A stretch of DNA of 64,000 nt, from contig CAVZOP010000001.1 of NCBI GenBank assembly GCA_963776935.1, positions 434,001 to 498,000 on the forward strand, written 5' to 3'. Source of the stretch: JALOLG01 sp963776935 (GTDB taxonomy: Bacteria; Actinomycetota; Acidimicrobiia; Acidimicrobiales; Ilumatobacteraceae). The translations under genes and the position numbers were made by a program. Positions 8,402 to 18,551 of this stretch are shown here, piece by piece. The notes beneath the pieces are model-generated. The model did no database searches. It saw nothing but the letters and a program-made list of their open reading frames with translations, and was not told the origin of the DNA. Every line of letters begins with the position of its first letter. The stretch's first letter is position 1.

Positions 8402-11400
8402 GTGAAGGTCGGACTGCTGGGCCCGCTCGACGTTCGCGACGACGGTGGCGAGTCGATCGCGCTCACCGGCTTCCGCCAGCGCACCCTCCTCGCCCTGCTC
8501 GCCCTGCGACCCGGCGTGGTGACCCCTGCCGAACGCCTGATCGAGGACATGTGGGCCGAGCGCGACCTGCAGCAGCCGGCGAATGCCCTCCAAGTGGTCG
8601 TGTTCAAGGTGCGCCGGACGCTCGGCACCGACCGGATCGTGACGCGCCCGCCCGGCTACCTGCTCGACGTCGACGACGACGACGTCGACGCCCACCGGTT
8701 CGAGCGGCTGGTCCGGGAGGGCCGGGAGGCGCTCGGCGACGGCCGGGCCGCTGCCGCCGCAGATTGCTTCGACCGTGCGCTCGACCTGTGGCGAGGCGCG
8801 GCGCTGGCCGAGTTCGCCGACGTGCCGACAGCGGTCGCGGCGGCGAGCCGGTGGGAGGAGCTGCGGGCGTCGGTCACCGAGGACCGCTTCGACGCACTGC
8901 TCAGCGCCGGCCGGCACTCCGAACTCGTCCCCGAGCTCGACGCGGCGATCGCCGCGGCCCCGTTCCGCGAGCGGTTGCGAGGGCAGTTGATGCTCGCCCT
9001 GTACCGGTCGGGGCGACAGGCCGACGCGCTCCGCGCGTACTCGGATGCCAGACACGTGCTGGCCGACGAGCTGGGGCTCGAACCGAGCACCGATCTGCGC
9101 CGGCTCGAGACCGCGATCCTCGAGCACGATCCGACGATCGAGGCCCCTCCGACCACCCGCGCGGTCGCGGCCCAAGCCACCGACGTCGCCGCGCCACCCG
9201 CGGTCCCGGCGGCCGCGCCGACCAACCTCCGACGTTCGCTGTCGACGTTCGTCGGTCGCCAGGCCGACATCACCGGGGTGGCGCTAACCCTGGCCGAACA
9301 CCGTCTCGTCACCCTCGTCGGCGCCGGCGGCTGCGGAAAGACACGACTCGCGACCGAGTTCGCCGCCGGTCACCTCGACGAGTACCGGGACGGTGTCTGG
9401 TTCGTCGCCTTCGACACCGTCGGTTCCGACGAGGCCGTCCTCCCGGCGCTGGCAGACGCGCTCGGCCTGTCGTCGGCCGACGTCGCCGCCACGATCGCGT
9501 CGCCGCCGATCGGCGACGACGATCGGGTCCGCGGGTTCCTGACCGATCGCGTCTCGCTCGTGATCCTCGACAACTGCGAGCACGTCATCGACGGTGCGGC
9601 ACGGCTGGCCGTCGATCTGCTCGAGTCGGCACCGGAACTGCGGCTGTTGGCGACCAGCCGGGAGGCGCTCCGCGTCCCCGGTGAGGCGGTGTGGGTCGTC
9701 CCGCCCCTCGACACCGACGACGCGGTGACCCTGTTCGCCGACCGCGCCCGGGCGGCCACCTCGGCGTTCGATCCGACCGATGCCGAGCGCAGCGCCCTCG
9801 CCGACCTGTGCACACGCCTCGACGGCATGCCACTGGCCATCGAGCTCACGGCCGCGCGCAGCAACGCCTTCTCTGTGACACAGCTCTCGGAGCGGATCGA
9901 CGACCGCTTCCGCCTGCTCACGGGTGGAGCGAGGACCGCCCTGCCGCGCCAGCAGACGCTGCGGGCGGTGACCGACTGGAGCTACGACCTGCTGTTCGAC
10001 CACGAGCGCCGGGTGTTCGAGCGGCTGTCGGTGTTCTCCGGCGGGTGCTCGTTGGATGCGGCCGAGTGGGTCAGCGCCGACGCCCAGCTCGCGCACGCGG
10101 ACGTCGGCCCGATCGTCGGCCGGTTGGTCGACAAATCGCTCCTCGTGACCGACGGATCGGGGCGGTACCGGCTGCTGCAAACGCTCGGCCAGTACGGCCG
10201 CGAGCGCCTCGTCGCCCGCGACGACAACGAAGCAGTGCGCGACCGTCACGCCGAGTACTACCGAGACCTTGCCGAGCGATCGTGGGTCGACTGGCGCCGG
10301 GCCGGCGGCCGGCCGCAGACGTGGTGGATGTCGCATCTCACCGACGAGCTCGACAACCTGCGGGCGGCCCTGACGTGGTCGATCGGCCGCGCTGATCCGA
10401 GCACGGCGCGGGCGCTCGCCGGATCACTGGCGTTCTACTGGTGGTACACCGGTCGGACCGCGGAAGGGCACGGCTGGCTGGAGCAGGCGCTCGACTGCCC
10501 GGGTGACGCACCGGAGTCTTCCCACGGACTGGCCCTTGCCTGGGACGCCTTTCTCGGCATCAAAGCCGGCCGAGTCGACGCCGCCCTCGACCGGATCACC
10601 GAGGCGCTCGACGTCGCCGACGCCACGGGTGATCCGGCGACGATCGGGCTGGCCCGCACTGCCGCCGCCGAGCTCGCCGCGTTTCACGGTCACCTCGACG
10701 TTGCCGCCACCCACCTCGACCACGGGCAGCAGGCGCTCGAAGCGGCGCGGGGGCCGTGGACCAGGGCATTCGCCGCCCAGATGCGCTGCTATGCCCACGG
10801 CCTCGCCGGCAGGCACGAGGATGCGGAGCGCGAGATCGTCATTGCGATCGAGCTGTTCCGCTCGGTCGGCGATGTCTGCAGCGTGGTGACGTCACTCGAT
10901 CAGCTCATCCGCGAGCAGCAATCGATGGGGCGGTACGAGGCGGTCGAGGCCTCCGTGCGCGAGGCGCGCGACGTCAGACGCGGCACACGGGCTGCGCGGC
11001 TGGCACGCCCTCATGACCACCCGGCTCGCATCACTCATCCGCCATGACGATCCGAACGGTGCCGTCGAGTTGCACCGCACCGCGCTCGACGTCGCTCGCG
11101 AGTTGGCCCTCCCCGACGTCGAGGCGACCGCCCTCGACGGTCTCGGTCTCGTCCGGCGCCGCAGCGGTGACCTCGACGAGGCCCGGCGGTGCCACGAGGC
11201 GTCGCGACTCGTCAGCGGCCGGTTCCGTACCGCGCGGGGCACGGCGCGCAGCGCGGTCCAACTCGGATACGTGGCCGAGGCGATGGGCGACCACGAAGCC
11301 GCCCGGCGTTATCACCACGAGGCGTTGGCGATCGCACGCGACCGTTCCGACGCCCGAGGCGTTGCGTCGGCGATCGAGGGGCTGGCGTCGGCGGCAGCCA

Positions 11401-11624
11401 GCGACGACGCCGAGCTGGCGGCGATGCTGCTCTGGCACAGCTCGCAGCTTCGCGCCGGCGGTGCGACGCCGCTGTGGGACGACGATCGGCTCGACGTCGA
11501 GCGCACCGACCACGCGGTTCGGTCGCAGCTCGGCGAGCGCTATGACGCCGCGTTCGAGGCCGGGAACGCGCACGACCTCGACGACCTGCTGGCACGCGCC
11601 GGCGCTCCATCGCCAGCATCCTGA
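8402..11624 (+). pseudogene. AfsR/SARP-type BTAD transcriptional regulator with ATPase and TPR regions (frameshifted)
   Basis: About 1073 residues if repaired. Order: OmpR-type winged helix (about 1-95), BTAD (about 95-240), AAA/NB-ARC ATPase with Walker A GAGGCGKTRLATEF near residue 307, Walker B LVILDNCEHV and sensor LLATSREALR, then a TPR-like tail. The frame ends at 11047, but the tail resumes in the +1 frame (GWHALMTTRLASLIRHDD) and runs to 11624. Removing the A at 10976 joins them as RDVDAAHGLRGWH. This family integrates signals to activate secondary-metabolite or stress genes; the target here is unknown. It is the only apparent frameshift in the first 27 kb. Confidence 0.85.
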
Positions 11625-11647
11625 CGCCCGGACGCGAGAGGTCTCGA

Positions 11648-12850
11648 TCAGCGCAGTGAGCTGAACACCGCCCGCACCTCAGCGGTGAAGAGCTCGGGCT
11701 CCTCCCAGGCGGCGAAGTGGCCGCCCTTGTCGACCTCGTTGAAGTAGGCGAGGCCGGGGTAGGCCGTCTCGACCCAGCTGCGCGGGGCCGCCCAGATCTC
11801 GCCCGGGAACGTCGTGAAGCCGACCGGGACCGACACCGGCGGAGGAGCATGGCCGGCCGCACCCGCGGCCGCCAGGAAGCGGCCGAACTCCCAGTACCAC
11901 CGGGCGGCCGAGGTGCCGGTGCCCGTGAGCCAGTACAGGGTGATGTTGTCCAGGATGTTGTCCCGGGTGAGGTTGCCGACGGGCTCGCCGTCGACGAACG
12001 CCCGGGAGATCTTGTAGTAGCTGTCCGTGTCGTGGTCGAGCATCCATGCCGCCAGCCCGACCGGTGAGTCCAGCAAGGAGTAGCCGATCGTCTGCGGCCG
12101 GGTGGTTTGCTCCAGGAAGTAGCCGAAGCCGTCGGTCGTGAACGTGGCGAGCTTCTCGTGCGCGGCACGTTCCTGCTCCGACTCCTTCGGCAGCACGTCC
12201 TTGAGGGCGATCGCCAGCGCGAGCAGGTTGACGTGGATGCCGAGCAGCCCCTCGGGTCCCTGGCGGCCCATCGCGTCGGTGACGGCGGCACCCACGTCGC
12301 CACCCTGGGCGACGTAGCGCGTGTAGCCGAGGCGGGCCATCAGCTCGGCCCACGCTTGTGCGATGCGGCCGTTCTCCCAGCCGAGCTCGGTCGGCGCGCC
12401 GGAGAAGCCGTAGCCCGGCAACGACGGCAGCACCAGATGGAATGCGTCCTCGGGTGTACCGCCGTGAGCCGTCGGGTCGGTGAGCGGGCCGACGGTGTCG
12501 AGCAGCTCGATGACCGAGCCGGGCCAGCCGTGGGTCATGAGCAGCGGCAACGCGTTCTCGTGCCGCGACCTGACGTGGATGAAGTGGATCTCGACCCCGT
12601 CGATCTCGGTGGTGTACTGCGGGAGCGCGTTCAGTCTCGCCTCGCACCTGCGCCAGTCGTACTCGCTCGTCCAGTAGCGGGCGAGCGACTGCAGCGTCGC
12701 CAGCTGCACGCCCTGCGATCGGTCGGGCACGAGCTCCTGGTTGGGCCAGCGCGTCGCTGCGACACGCTGGCGCAAGTCGTCGAGCTGCTCCTGTGGAACC
12801 TCGACCTGGAACGAAGAAATCTCGGTGGTGGTATCGACGGTGGTGCTCAT
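11648..12850 (-). CDS. Epoxide hydrolase, alpha/beta-hydrolase family with EHN domain
   Basis: 400 residues. An N-terminal EHN domain is followed by an alpha/beta-hydrolase core. Visible functional residues are the oxyanion motif HGWPGS near residue 106, the nucleophile Asp185 in QGGDVGAA, and a C-terminal His in GGHFAAWEEP. It would open epoxides to diols via an Asp-ester intermediate, as in microsomal/juvenile-hormone-type hydrolases. The ATG at 12850 is supported by a strong ribosome-binding site (AAGGAGG) just upstream. The frame continues upstream without a stop, but that extension has no hydrolase features. Confidence 0.92.
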   Translation of the reverse strand: MSTTVDTTTEISSFQVEVPQEQLDDLRQRVAATRWPNQELVPDRSQGVQLATLQSLARYWTSEYDWRRCEARLNALPQYTTEIDGVEIHFIHVRSRHENALPLLMTHGWPGSVIELLDTVGPLTDPTAHGGTPEDAFHLVLPSLPGYGFSGAPTELGWENGRIAQAWAELMARLGYTRYVAQGGDVGAAVTDAMGRQGPEGLLGIHVNLLALAIALKDVLPKESEQERAAHEKLATFTTDGFGYFLEQTTRPQTIGYSLLDSPVGLAAWMLDHDTDSYYKISRAFVDGEPVGNLTRDNILDNITLYWLTGTGTSAARWYWEFGRFLAAAGAAGHAPPPVSVPVGFTTFPGEIWAAPRSWVETAYPGLAYFNEVDKGGHFAAWEEPELFTAEVRAVFSSLR

Positions 12851-13108
12851 GACGCCTCCTTGGCGTTGCGACCAGGAGCAGCACGGATCTCGGTCGTGAC
12901 GAGGTCCGGCTCCTGCCAGGCCGCACGGGTGGTCAGGATCTCTTTGGCGAGACCCGATGCGGTTGGTGACACCTCCAAACCTGCTCCTCTCCGCTGCACG
13001 TCGCACCCGGGGCCACCCTGGTCTGCTACTGGTCCGTCCGACGACCGACCCCGGCAGCGCGGCTGCAAGCGCGAACACCAACGGCAAGTCAGCGTGGTGT
13101 AAGCGGGC

Positions 13109-13125
13109 CGCAAGCGGGGCTTGCG
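13109..13125. promoter_or_regulatory. Inverted repeat ahead of the PEP-utilising gene
   Basis: Perfect palindrome CGCAAGC-GGG-GCTTGCG, ending 11 bases before the ATG at 13137. Its position suits an operator or a small hairpin over the translation start. The rest of 12851-13136, between divergent genes, shows no further convincing signal. Confidence 0.45.
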
Positions 13126-13136
13126 AAGGTGGGGAC

Positions 13137-15290
13137 ATGTCCGAATTTCCTGCCGTCGTCGAGCTGGACGACCCCCGTGCCGTCGATCCGGCGCTGGTCG
13201 GTGCCAAGGCCGCCAACTTGGCCCGCGCCCGCTCGGCCGGCCTTCCAGCGTTGCCCGGGGTCGTCTTGACCACCAGCTGGAGCCCGACCGAAGCCGAGTC
13301 CGCCACTGCGGCCTGGCGTCGCCTCTCGGATGATGGTGCGCGCCGTGTCGTGGTGCGCTCGTCGTCCACCGGCGAGGACGGCGGTGAGTCGTCGATGGCG
13401 GGAGTCTTCGAGTCCGTGCTGGACGTCGACGACGAGGAGCGCTTCCTCGACGCCGTCGACACCGTGGTCAGGTCGGCAACGGCCGCCCGTGACGCCGGGC
13501 TCGTCGACGCCTCGATGGCGGTACTGGTTCAGCCGATGATCGACGCCGCGTGGGGTGGTGTGCTGTTCGGCGCCGATCCTGTGTCCGGGCGGCGTGATCG
13601 CTTCCTCATCGCCGCCGTCGACGGTGGGCCCGACGAGCTCGTCTCCGGCCGCATCGACGGTTGGACGGCGGTGCTCGACCGGCACGGGCGGGTGCGAGAG
13701 GTGCGCTCGGGCCACAACGCGCCGCGCCCGTCACGTCATGACGTGCGGCGACTCGCCGCGCTTGCTCGCCAGGTCGCCAGGACATACGGCGGCCCGCAGG
13801 ACATCGAGTGGGCCGTGACCGCCGACCGCCAGCTCCACCTGCTGCAGGCCCGCCCGATCACGACGATCGGGCCGGCCACCGGCACCGTGTTCGGTCCCGG
13901 TCCGGTGGCCGAATCGTTCCCCGCACCGCTGGCGACACTCGAACAGGACCTCTGGCTGTCGCCGATGCGCGACGGCTTGCGCGCCGCCATCCGGCTGACC
14001 GGTTCGATGCCGGCCGGCGCCCTCGACCGCAGCCCGATCGTGGTGGCGGTCGACGGCATGGCCGCCGCCGACCTGGGCGCGCTCGGTGTCGACCCGACGG
14101 GCGGCGGACTGTTGCGCCGGCTCGATCCGCGACCACCGGCACGACGCCTGCGCGCGGCGTGGCGTGTCGGCCGCTTGCGCAGCGCCTTCGTCGAGCTCGC
14201 CACCGACCTGATCGGCCGCGTCGACGCCGACTTGTCGGCCGTGCCGGCACTCGATGAGCTCGCCAACCACGAGCTCGTCGCGATCCTGCGCAACGGCCGC
14301 CGCACGCTCGCCAGCCTGCACGGCCACGAGGCCATCGCCGGGCTCCTCATCCCGAGCTCCGCCACCGCATCGGTGACCGGTGCGTCGCTGGCACTCTCAG
14401 CCGTCGCCCAGGCGCACGCCGAAGGCGTACCGATGGCCGAGCTGATCGAGCGTGATCCAGTGGTGCTGGCCCTCCTCGCGCCCAGCATCGGCGACCGCGA
14501 CGGCATCGAAGAGCTGGGCAACGTCGCCATGCCGTTCCCGGCACCGGCGGGGACCCGTGACGATCCCGACCCCGCCGCCGTCGCGCGCGAAGCGCTGCGC
14601 CTGCGTGTGCGGTGGCTTCAAGAGCTGACCGCTCGCGCGGCGTGGGAGCTCGCCCACCGCCTCGTAGCCGTCGAAGTGCTCCCGACGCTGCGGTCGGTGC
14701 GGCTGCTCACCCTCGACGAGCTGGCGAGTGCCGCCCAGGTGCGCACGCTGCCGGCCGACCTCGACGATCGCCGCGAGCCCACCGGGTCGTCCCTCCCGGC
14801 CCGGTTCCGCCTCGACGACGACGGCACTGCCTGGGCGGCTCCCGCTCCGTCCGGCCGCCGTCGTCGTCGGGCGCGGACGCACGATGGAGCAGTCGGCGTC
14901 AGCGCCGGCACCGCGTGCGGAAGCGTCGTGGTGTTGCGCGACGGTCTCGATCGCGACGTGCCGGTCGGCGCCGTGTTGGTGGTCAGCCACCTCGACCCGC
15001 GGCTCGCTCCGATCATCTCCCGGCTGGGGGCGCTCGTCGCCGAGACGGGCAGCGCGCTCAGTCACCTGGCGATCCTCGCTCGCGAGTACCACGTCCCGAC
15101 CGTCGTCGGAGTCGTCGGGGCGACCACGCGGTTCCACGACGGTCAGCTCGTCACCGTCGACGGGAGCGCAGGCACCGTGGGTGTCGTCACCGTCGAAGAC
15201 ACCGAAACGATCGGCGCGGCGAAGATCGACGCGAGCGGATGCGACGAGACACCGGCCGAACAGCCCACCACCGTAGGAGCACCGTCATGA
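13137..15290 (+). CDS. PEP/pyruvate-binding and PEP-utilising mobile-domain enzyme (PEP-synthase / Rph-like)
   Basis: 717 residues. The N-terminal ATP-grasp PPDK domain starts with GAKAANLARARSAGLP and contains VVVRSSSTGEDGGESSMAG and DIEWAVTADRQLHLLQARP. The C-terminal phosphohistidine domain contains ETGSALSHLAILAREY, with swivelling His643. This architecture matches PEP synthase or rifampicin phosphotransferase relatives; the PEP-binding TIM barrel of true PpsA/PpdK is missing. The middle region is poorly conserved, so the phosphoryl acceptor is unknown. ATG 13137 is chosen over upstream in-frame starts because family homology begins there. It overlaps the next gene as ATGA, the first of three such overlaps. 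Confidence 0.85.
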   Translation: MSEFPAVVELDDPRAVDPALVGAKAANLARARSAGLPALPGVVLTTSWSPTEAESATAAWRRLSDDGARRVVVRSSSTGEDGGESSMAGVFESVLDVDDEERFLDAVDTVVRSATAARDAGLVDASMAVLVQPMIDAAWGGVLFGADPVSGRRDRFLIAAVDGGPDELVSGRIDGWTAVLDRHGRVREVRSGHNAPRPSRHDVRRLAALARQVARTYGGPQDIEWAVTADRQLHLLQARPITTIGPATGTVFGPGPVAESFPAPLATLEQDLWLSPMRDGLRAAIRLTGSMPAGALDRSPIVVAVDGMAAADLGALGVDPTGGGLLRRLDPRPPARRLRAAWRVGRLRSAFVELATDLIGRVDADLSAVPALDELANHELVAILRNGRRTLASLHGHEAIAGLLIPSSATASVTGASLALSAVAQAHAEGVPMAELIERDPVVLALLAPSIGDRDGIEELGNVAMPFPAPAGTRDDPDPAAVAREALRLRVRWLQELTARAAWELAHRLVAVEVLPTLRSVRLLTLDELASAAQVRTLPADLDDRREPTGSSLPARFRLDDDGTAWAAPAPSGRRRRRARTHDGAVGVSAGTACGSVVVLRDGLDRDVPVGAVLVVSHLDPRLAPIISRLGALVAETGSALSHLAILAREYHVPTVVGVVGATTRFHDGQLVTVDGSAGTVGVVTVEDTETIGAAKIDASGCDETPAEQPTTVGAPS

Positions 15291-15787
15291 ACGCTCGCCT
15301 GCTCGGCAAGCTCGCCGCATTCGTCACACTCGCCGCCTCCGGCGCGTACGTGTTCATCTACCTGTACCGGTGGGAGTGGAACCGGGCCCAGATGTCGGCC
15401 GCGATCTTCATCGCTGCCGAGGTCGGACTGATCGGGTGGCTCCTCGCCGACCGCATGCGGCGACTCGAGCGCCGCCTCGACCATGCCGCCCTCGATGCCG
15501 AACAGCGGCGGATCCAGATCCTGCGGACGACCGCGCCGGCGCCGCGCACGAACTTCAAGTGGCTCGTGCGTCCGGAGCACAGCAATGTGTTCATCCCGGT
15601 GCTGCTCGGCGCTGGTGCGGTGCTGTCCGGCCTGGCGTGGCTCGTCGAGCGACTCGCCAAGGCGACCGCCGGGCGTGCCGCCGAGCACGGGCTGGCGCGC
15701 CAGCTCGGCGAGCTCGATCTGCCGAGTGGCGGCCTCCTCGACGGCGGGCTCGATCCACTGGCACTGCTCAGGGGTCCGCGGCGATGA
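15287..15787 (+). CDS. Small membrane protein in PEP-enzyme operon
   Basis: 166 residues. There are two N-terminal hydrophobic segments (LAAFVTLAASGAYVFIYLYR, then AAIFIAAEVGLIGWLLADR), a charged coiled-coil-like stretch (MRRLERRLDHAALDAEQRR), another hydrophobic helix (FIPVLLGAGAVLSGLAWLV) and a Leu/Gly-rich tail. No family recognised. The ATG overlaps the upstream stop and its own stop overlaps the next start, so it is almost certainly co-translated with the phosphotransferase-like enzyme. Confidence 0.75.
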   Translation: MNARLLGKLAAFVTLAASGAYVFIYLYRWEWNRAQMSAAIFIAAEVGLIGWLLADRMRRLERRLDHAALDAEQRRIQILRTTAPAPRTNFKWLVRPEHSNVFIPVLLGAGAVLSGLAWLVERLAKATAGRAAEHGLARQLGELDLPSGGLLDGGLDPLALLRGPRR

Positions 15788-16173
15788 AACGGCTCATCGC
15801 CTACCTCGCGCTCGCCGTCAGCGGCGTGGTGGGGCTCGTCGCAATGATGAACGCGACGCAGAACCGGCCCGACGATCCACGACCGGGCTCGATGAGCACG
15901 CTCGCGTTCACGGTGTCGGACCGCGACTTCCCCGGCGGCGAGCAGACCGCCGCCCGAACGCTGATGGCGGTGTGCGCGGCGACCGTCGACGACGCCACCA
16001 TCTCCGTGCCCGCTCGGGCACCCGAGGCAGAAGACGCAGCTGACCGTGCGTGGCGTGTGACCATCACGCCGGCACTCGGCGAGCATGGTCGCAAGCGGTT
16101 GGAAGGATGCCTCGAGGACGTCACACTGGATCGGGTGATCGGCCATGTGACCGACGTCCGGACCAGCGAATGA
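15784..16173 (+). CDS. Small exported or membrane-anchored hypothetical protein
   Basis: 129 residues. The N-terminus (KRLIAYLALAVSGVVGLVAM) is a signal peptide or single anchor. A compact soluble domain follows, with two Cys (VCAATVDD and LEGCLEDV) that could form a disulfide outside the membrane. No family recognised. It is linked by ATGA overlaps on both sides to the small membrane protein and the PAP2 phosphatase, implying a shared envelope function. Confidence 0.7.
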   Translation: MKRLIAYLALAVSGVVGLVAMMNATQNRPDDPRPGSMSTLAFTVSDRDFPGGEQTAARTLMAVCAATVDDATISVPARAPEAEDAADRAWRVTITPALGEHGRKRLEGCLEDVTLDRVIGHVTDVRTSE

Positions 16174-16859
16174 ACACTGGCCAACTGGGCACCGTTCATC
16201 GCCATCGACCGGTGACGCTCCCGGTCGCGACGACCGGTGGCGGGTGGCTGCTGGCGGCGGCCGCGGTGTGCTTCACGATGCTCGCCATCGGCGCCGCGAC
16301 CAACGCCTTGCCGTGGGATGAACCGATCAGTCGGGCCGTGATCGACGCCAGGTCGCCATTCTGGAACAGCGTCGCGCTCCGGGTGTCGTCGATCGGATCG
16401 ACCCCCGTCATCGTCGTGACGAGTGCGATCATCGCCGTCGTCGCATGGCGCCGCTGCCCTCGACTGGCGGTGGCGATCGTCGTCCTCGCCGTCGCCAGGC
16501 CGCTGTCGGAGTTCGTGCTCAAGGAGCTGATCGGCCGCGAGCGACCCGTCGGCGACCGCATGGTCCGCGGGCGCGGCCCGGCATTCCCGAGCGGGCACCC
16601 GTACGCGGTCGCCATCACCTGGGGTCTGGTCCCGATGGTGGTGGCGCTGTACAGCCGCCGCCCGGCGCTGCCGCGGATCGTCGCCGCCATCGCCTGGAGC
16701 GCGGCCGTCGCCGTCGCGGCGAGCCGCGTCTGGCTCGGCGTGCACTGGACCTCCGACGCCGCCGCCGGCCTCCTCGTCGGCCTGCTCGCGGTGTGCCTCG
16801 CCGAACGCTTCGTCGCCGGCAACGGCTGCGCGTGCGCGTCCTTGCCATCTCACACGTGA
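16170..16859 (+). CDS. PAP2-family membrane phosphatase
   Basis: 229 residues, about six hydrophobic segments. The three acid-phosphatase motifs are complete: KELIGRERP, PSGHP, and SRVWLGVHWTSD with its catalytic His. The family dephosphorylates lipid phosphates such as phosphatidic acid, undecaprenyl pyrophosphate or prenyl phosphates at the outer membrane face. It is last in the four-gene overlapping operon (13137-16859). Pairing with a PEP-dependent phosphotransferase suggests addition and removal of phosphate on a shared lipid or carrier; that link is inference. Confidence 0.9.
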   Translation: MNTGQLGTVHRHRPVTLPVATTGGGWLLAAAAVCFTMLAIGAATNALPWDEPISRAVIDARSPFWNSVALRVSSIGSTPVIVVTSAIIAVVAWRRCPRLAVAIVVLAVARPLSEFVLKELIGRERPVGDRMVRGRGPAFPSGHPYAVAITWGLVPMVVALYSRRPALPRIVAAIAWSAAVAVAASRVWLGVHWTSDAAAGLLVGLLAVCLAERFVAGNGCACASLPSHT

Positions 16860-16881
16860 TGCGGCCTGCGAGAATGACGGC

Positions 16882-17361
16882 GTGGCTTCGTCGCGCACGT
16901 CTGTCCAGCGTCCCGAGACGCCCCCGCGCGCCTCGGACGCCGGCCGGTCGAGGTTGGGCGATCTCACCCGGCCGATCGGCGTCGACCGCCGCATCGCCCG
17001 GCGGCGGCGGTCGAACCTGTTGCTCGGCCTCGTCGCCCTGGTGATCGCGGGAGCGATCGCGGCCGCGCTGTTCGTGTTGCCCGTGCAGACCTACTTCGGG
17101 CAGGACGAAGCGTTGGCCAAGCGACAGGAACAGCTCGACCAACTCGACGCGGTCAACTTCGACCTGCAGCGCGAGGTCGATCGCCTCGCCACCGACGACG
17201 GCATCCGCGAGGCGGCGCGCGAGGAGATCGGCTACGTCGAGGCCGGCGAGCTCCGCCAGTCGGTGCTCGAGTTCCCGGATCTGCCCACCGATCTTCCCGA
17301 CGGATGGCCGTACGACCTCGTCACCGCCATCATCGCCGCGCGAACCGCGGCGACACCCTGA
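16882..17361 (+). CDS. Septum formation initiator (FtsB/DivIC family)
   Basis: 159 residues from a GTG start. A basic cytoplasmic tail (GVDRRIARRRRSN) is followed by one transmembrane helix (LLLGLVALVIAGAIAAALFV) and a short extracytoplasmic coiled coil (EALAKRQEQLDQLDAVNFDL) ending in the conserved REEIGYVEAGE-type segment. It belongs to the FtsL-FtsB-type divisome complex. In many actinobacteria it directly follows eno; here an 8.8-kb accessory block separates them. Confidence 0.88.
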   Translation: MASSRTSVQRPETPPRASDAGRSRLGDLTRPIGVDRRIARRRRSNLLLGLVALVIAGAIAAALFVLPVQTYFGQDEALAKRQEQLDQLDAVNFDLQREVDRLATDDGIREAAREEIGYVEAGELRQSVLEFPDLPTDLPDGWPYDLVTAIIAARTAATP

Positions 17362-17383
17362 CCAACCAACCCCAGGCGGACCG

Positions 17384-18463
17384 ATGAGCTCCAGCCAGAC
17401 GACACTCTCGCCGACGCGGCCCCCGATCGTGGCGGAGGCGCTCGTGCGGCACTTCGGCTCGGGCGACGACCTCGTGCGCGCCGTCGACGGCGTCGACCTC
17501 CAGGTCGAGGCCGGCGAGATCTTCGGATTCCTCGGTCCGAACGGCGCCGGGAAGAGCACGACCGTGCGGATGCTCACCACGTTGCTGCGGCCGACGTCGG
17601 GGAAGGCCACCGTCGCCGGCTACGACGTCGTCCAGCAAGCAGATCAGGTGCGACGCTCGATCGGTGTCGCGCTCCAGGACGCGGCGATCGATCCGCTGAT
17701 GACCGGTGCCGAGCTGCTCCAACTCCAAGCCGTGCTCTACGGCCTGCCAAAGGCGATCCACACGGCGCGGGCCGGCGAGTTGCTCGAGCGGGTCGGGTTG
17801 ACGGGAGCCGCCGATCGACGTGTCGGCACGTACTCGGGCGGGATGAGACGGCGCCTCGACCTGGCGATGTCGTTGATCCATGAACCGTCCGTGCTGTTCC
17901 TCGACGAGCCGACGACCGGTCTCGATCCGATGAGCCGGATCTCGTTGTGGGAGGAGATCCGGCGCCTCAACATCGAGGGCACGACGGTGTTGCTCACGAC
18001 CCAGTACCTCGAGGAAGCCGATCAGCTCGCGGACCGGATCGCGATCATCGATCACGGGTTGATCGTGCGCCAGGGTGAGCCGGCGGCGTTGAAGCGCGAG
18101 CTCGGGGACCCGACGTTGTTCGTCCACGTGGCGCCCGAGCACATCGAAGCGGCGAAGGGGCTGATCACCGAGTTCGGTGAGCTGCGGCCGAGCCCGGAAG
18201 GCACGCTCGGCGTCACGGTGGCCGGCGGTTCGAGGGCGGTGTCAGCGGTGGTCCGACGTCTCGACGAGGCGGGCATCGCCGTCGACAGTCTCGATCTGCG
18301 GGAACCGAGCCTCGACGACGTGTTCGCCCAGGCGACCGGTTACCGGCTCGAGGGTGCCGAAGCTGGTTCCGGCGGGTCGAACTTCCCGGAGGCCGACGTC
18401 GGGTTCGAAGCGGCGATCGCCAGGGCCAGTCCGGCGCGTGGGCGACGGCGGGGACGCCGATGA
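17384..18463 (+). CDS. ABC transporter ATP-binding protein, DrrA type
   Basis: 359 residues. Walker A GPNGAGKST near residue 51, signature YSGGMRRRLDLA near 150, Walker B VLFLDEPTTGLDP near 170, then a DrrA-like C-terminal domain ending in LREPSLDDVFAQATG. It energises export of a drug, polyketide or polymer together with the two permease genes that follow. Length and C-terminal domain match the daunorubicin-resistance (CcmA/DrrA) family. Substrate unknown. Confidence 0.92.
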   Translation: MSSSQTTLSPTRPPIVAEALVRHFGSGDDLVRAVDGVDLQVEAGEIFGFLGPNGAGKSTTVRMLTTLLRPTSGKATVAGYDVVQQADQVRRSIGVALQDAAIDPLMTGAELLQLQAVLYGLPKAIHTARAGELLERVGLTGAADRRVGTYSGGMRRRLDLAMSLIHEPSVLFLDEPTTGLDPMSRISLWEEIRRLNIEGTTVLLTTQYLEEADQLADRIAIIDHGLIVRQGEPAALKRELGDPTLFVHVAPEHIEAAKGLITEFGELRPSPEGTLGVTVAGGSRAVSAVVRRLDEAGIAVDSLDLREPSLDDVFAQATGYRLEGAEAGSGGSNFPEADVGFEAAIARASPARGRRRGRR

Positions 18464-18551
18464 CGTTCATTGCGTTCCCCGGCCACGCAGGCCGTTGCTG
18501 GCCGCTCGTCGGCTGGCGCCTCCTCCCTCGCATCGGCGGCACGGTCGACCG

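Noticed and set aside
12847..13113. Minus-strand 88-residue gene upstream of the epoxide hydrolase
   Set aside because: Its stop overlaps the hydrolase ATG, which is suggestive, but its composition is that of a shadow frame, no start signal or family is visible, and it covers the promoter of the divergent gene.
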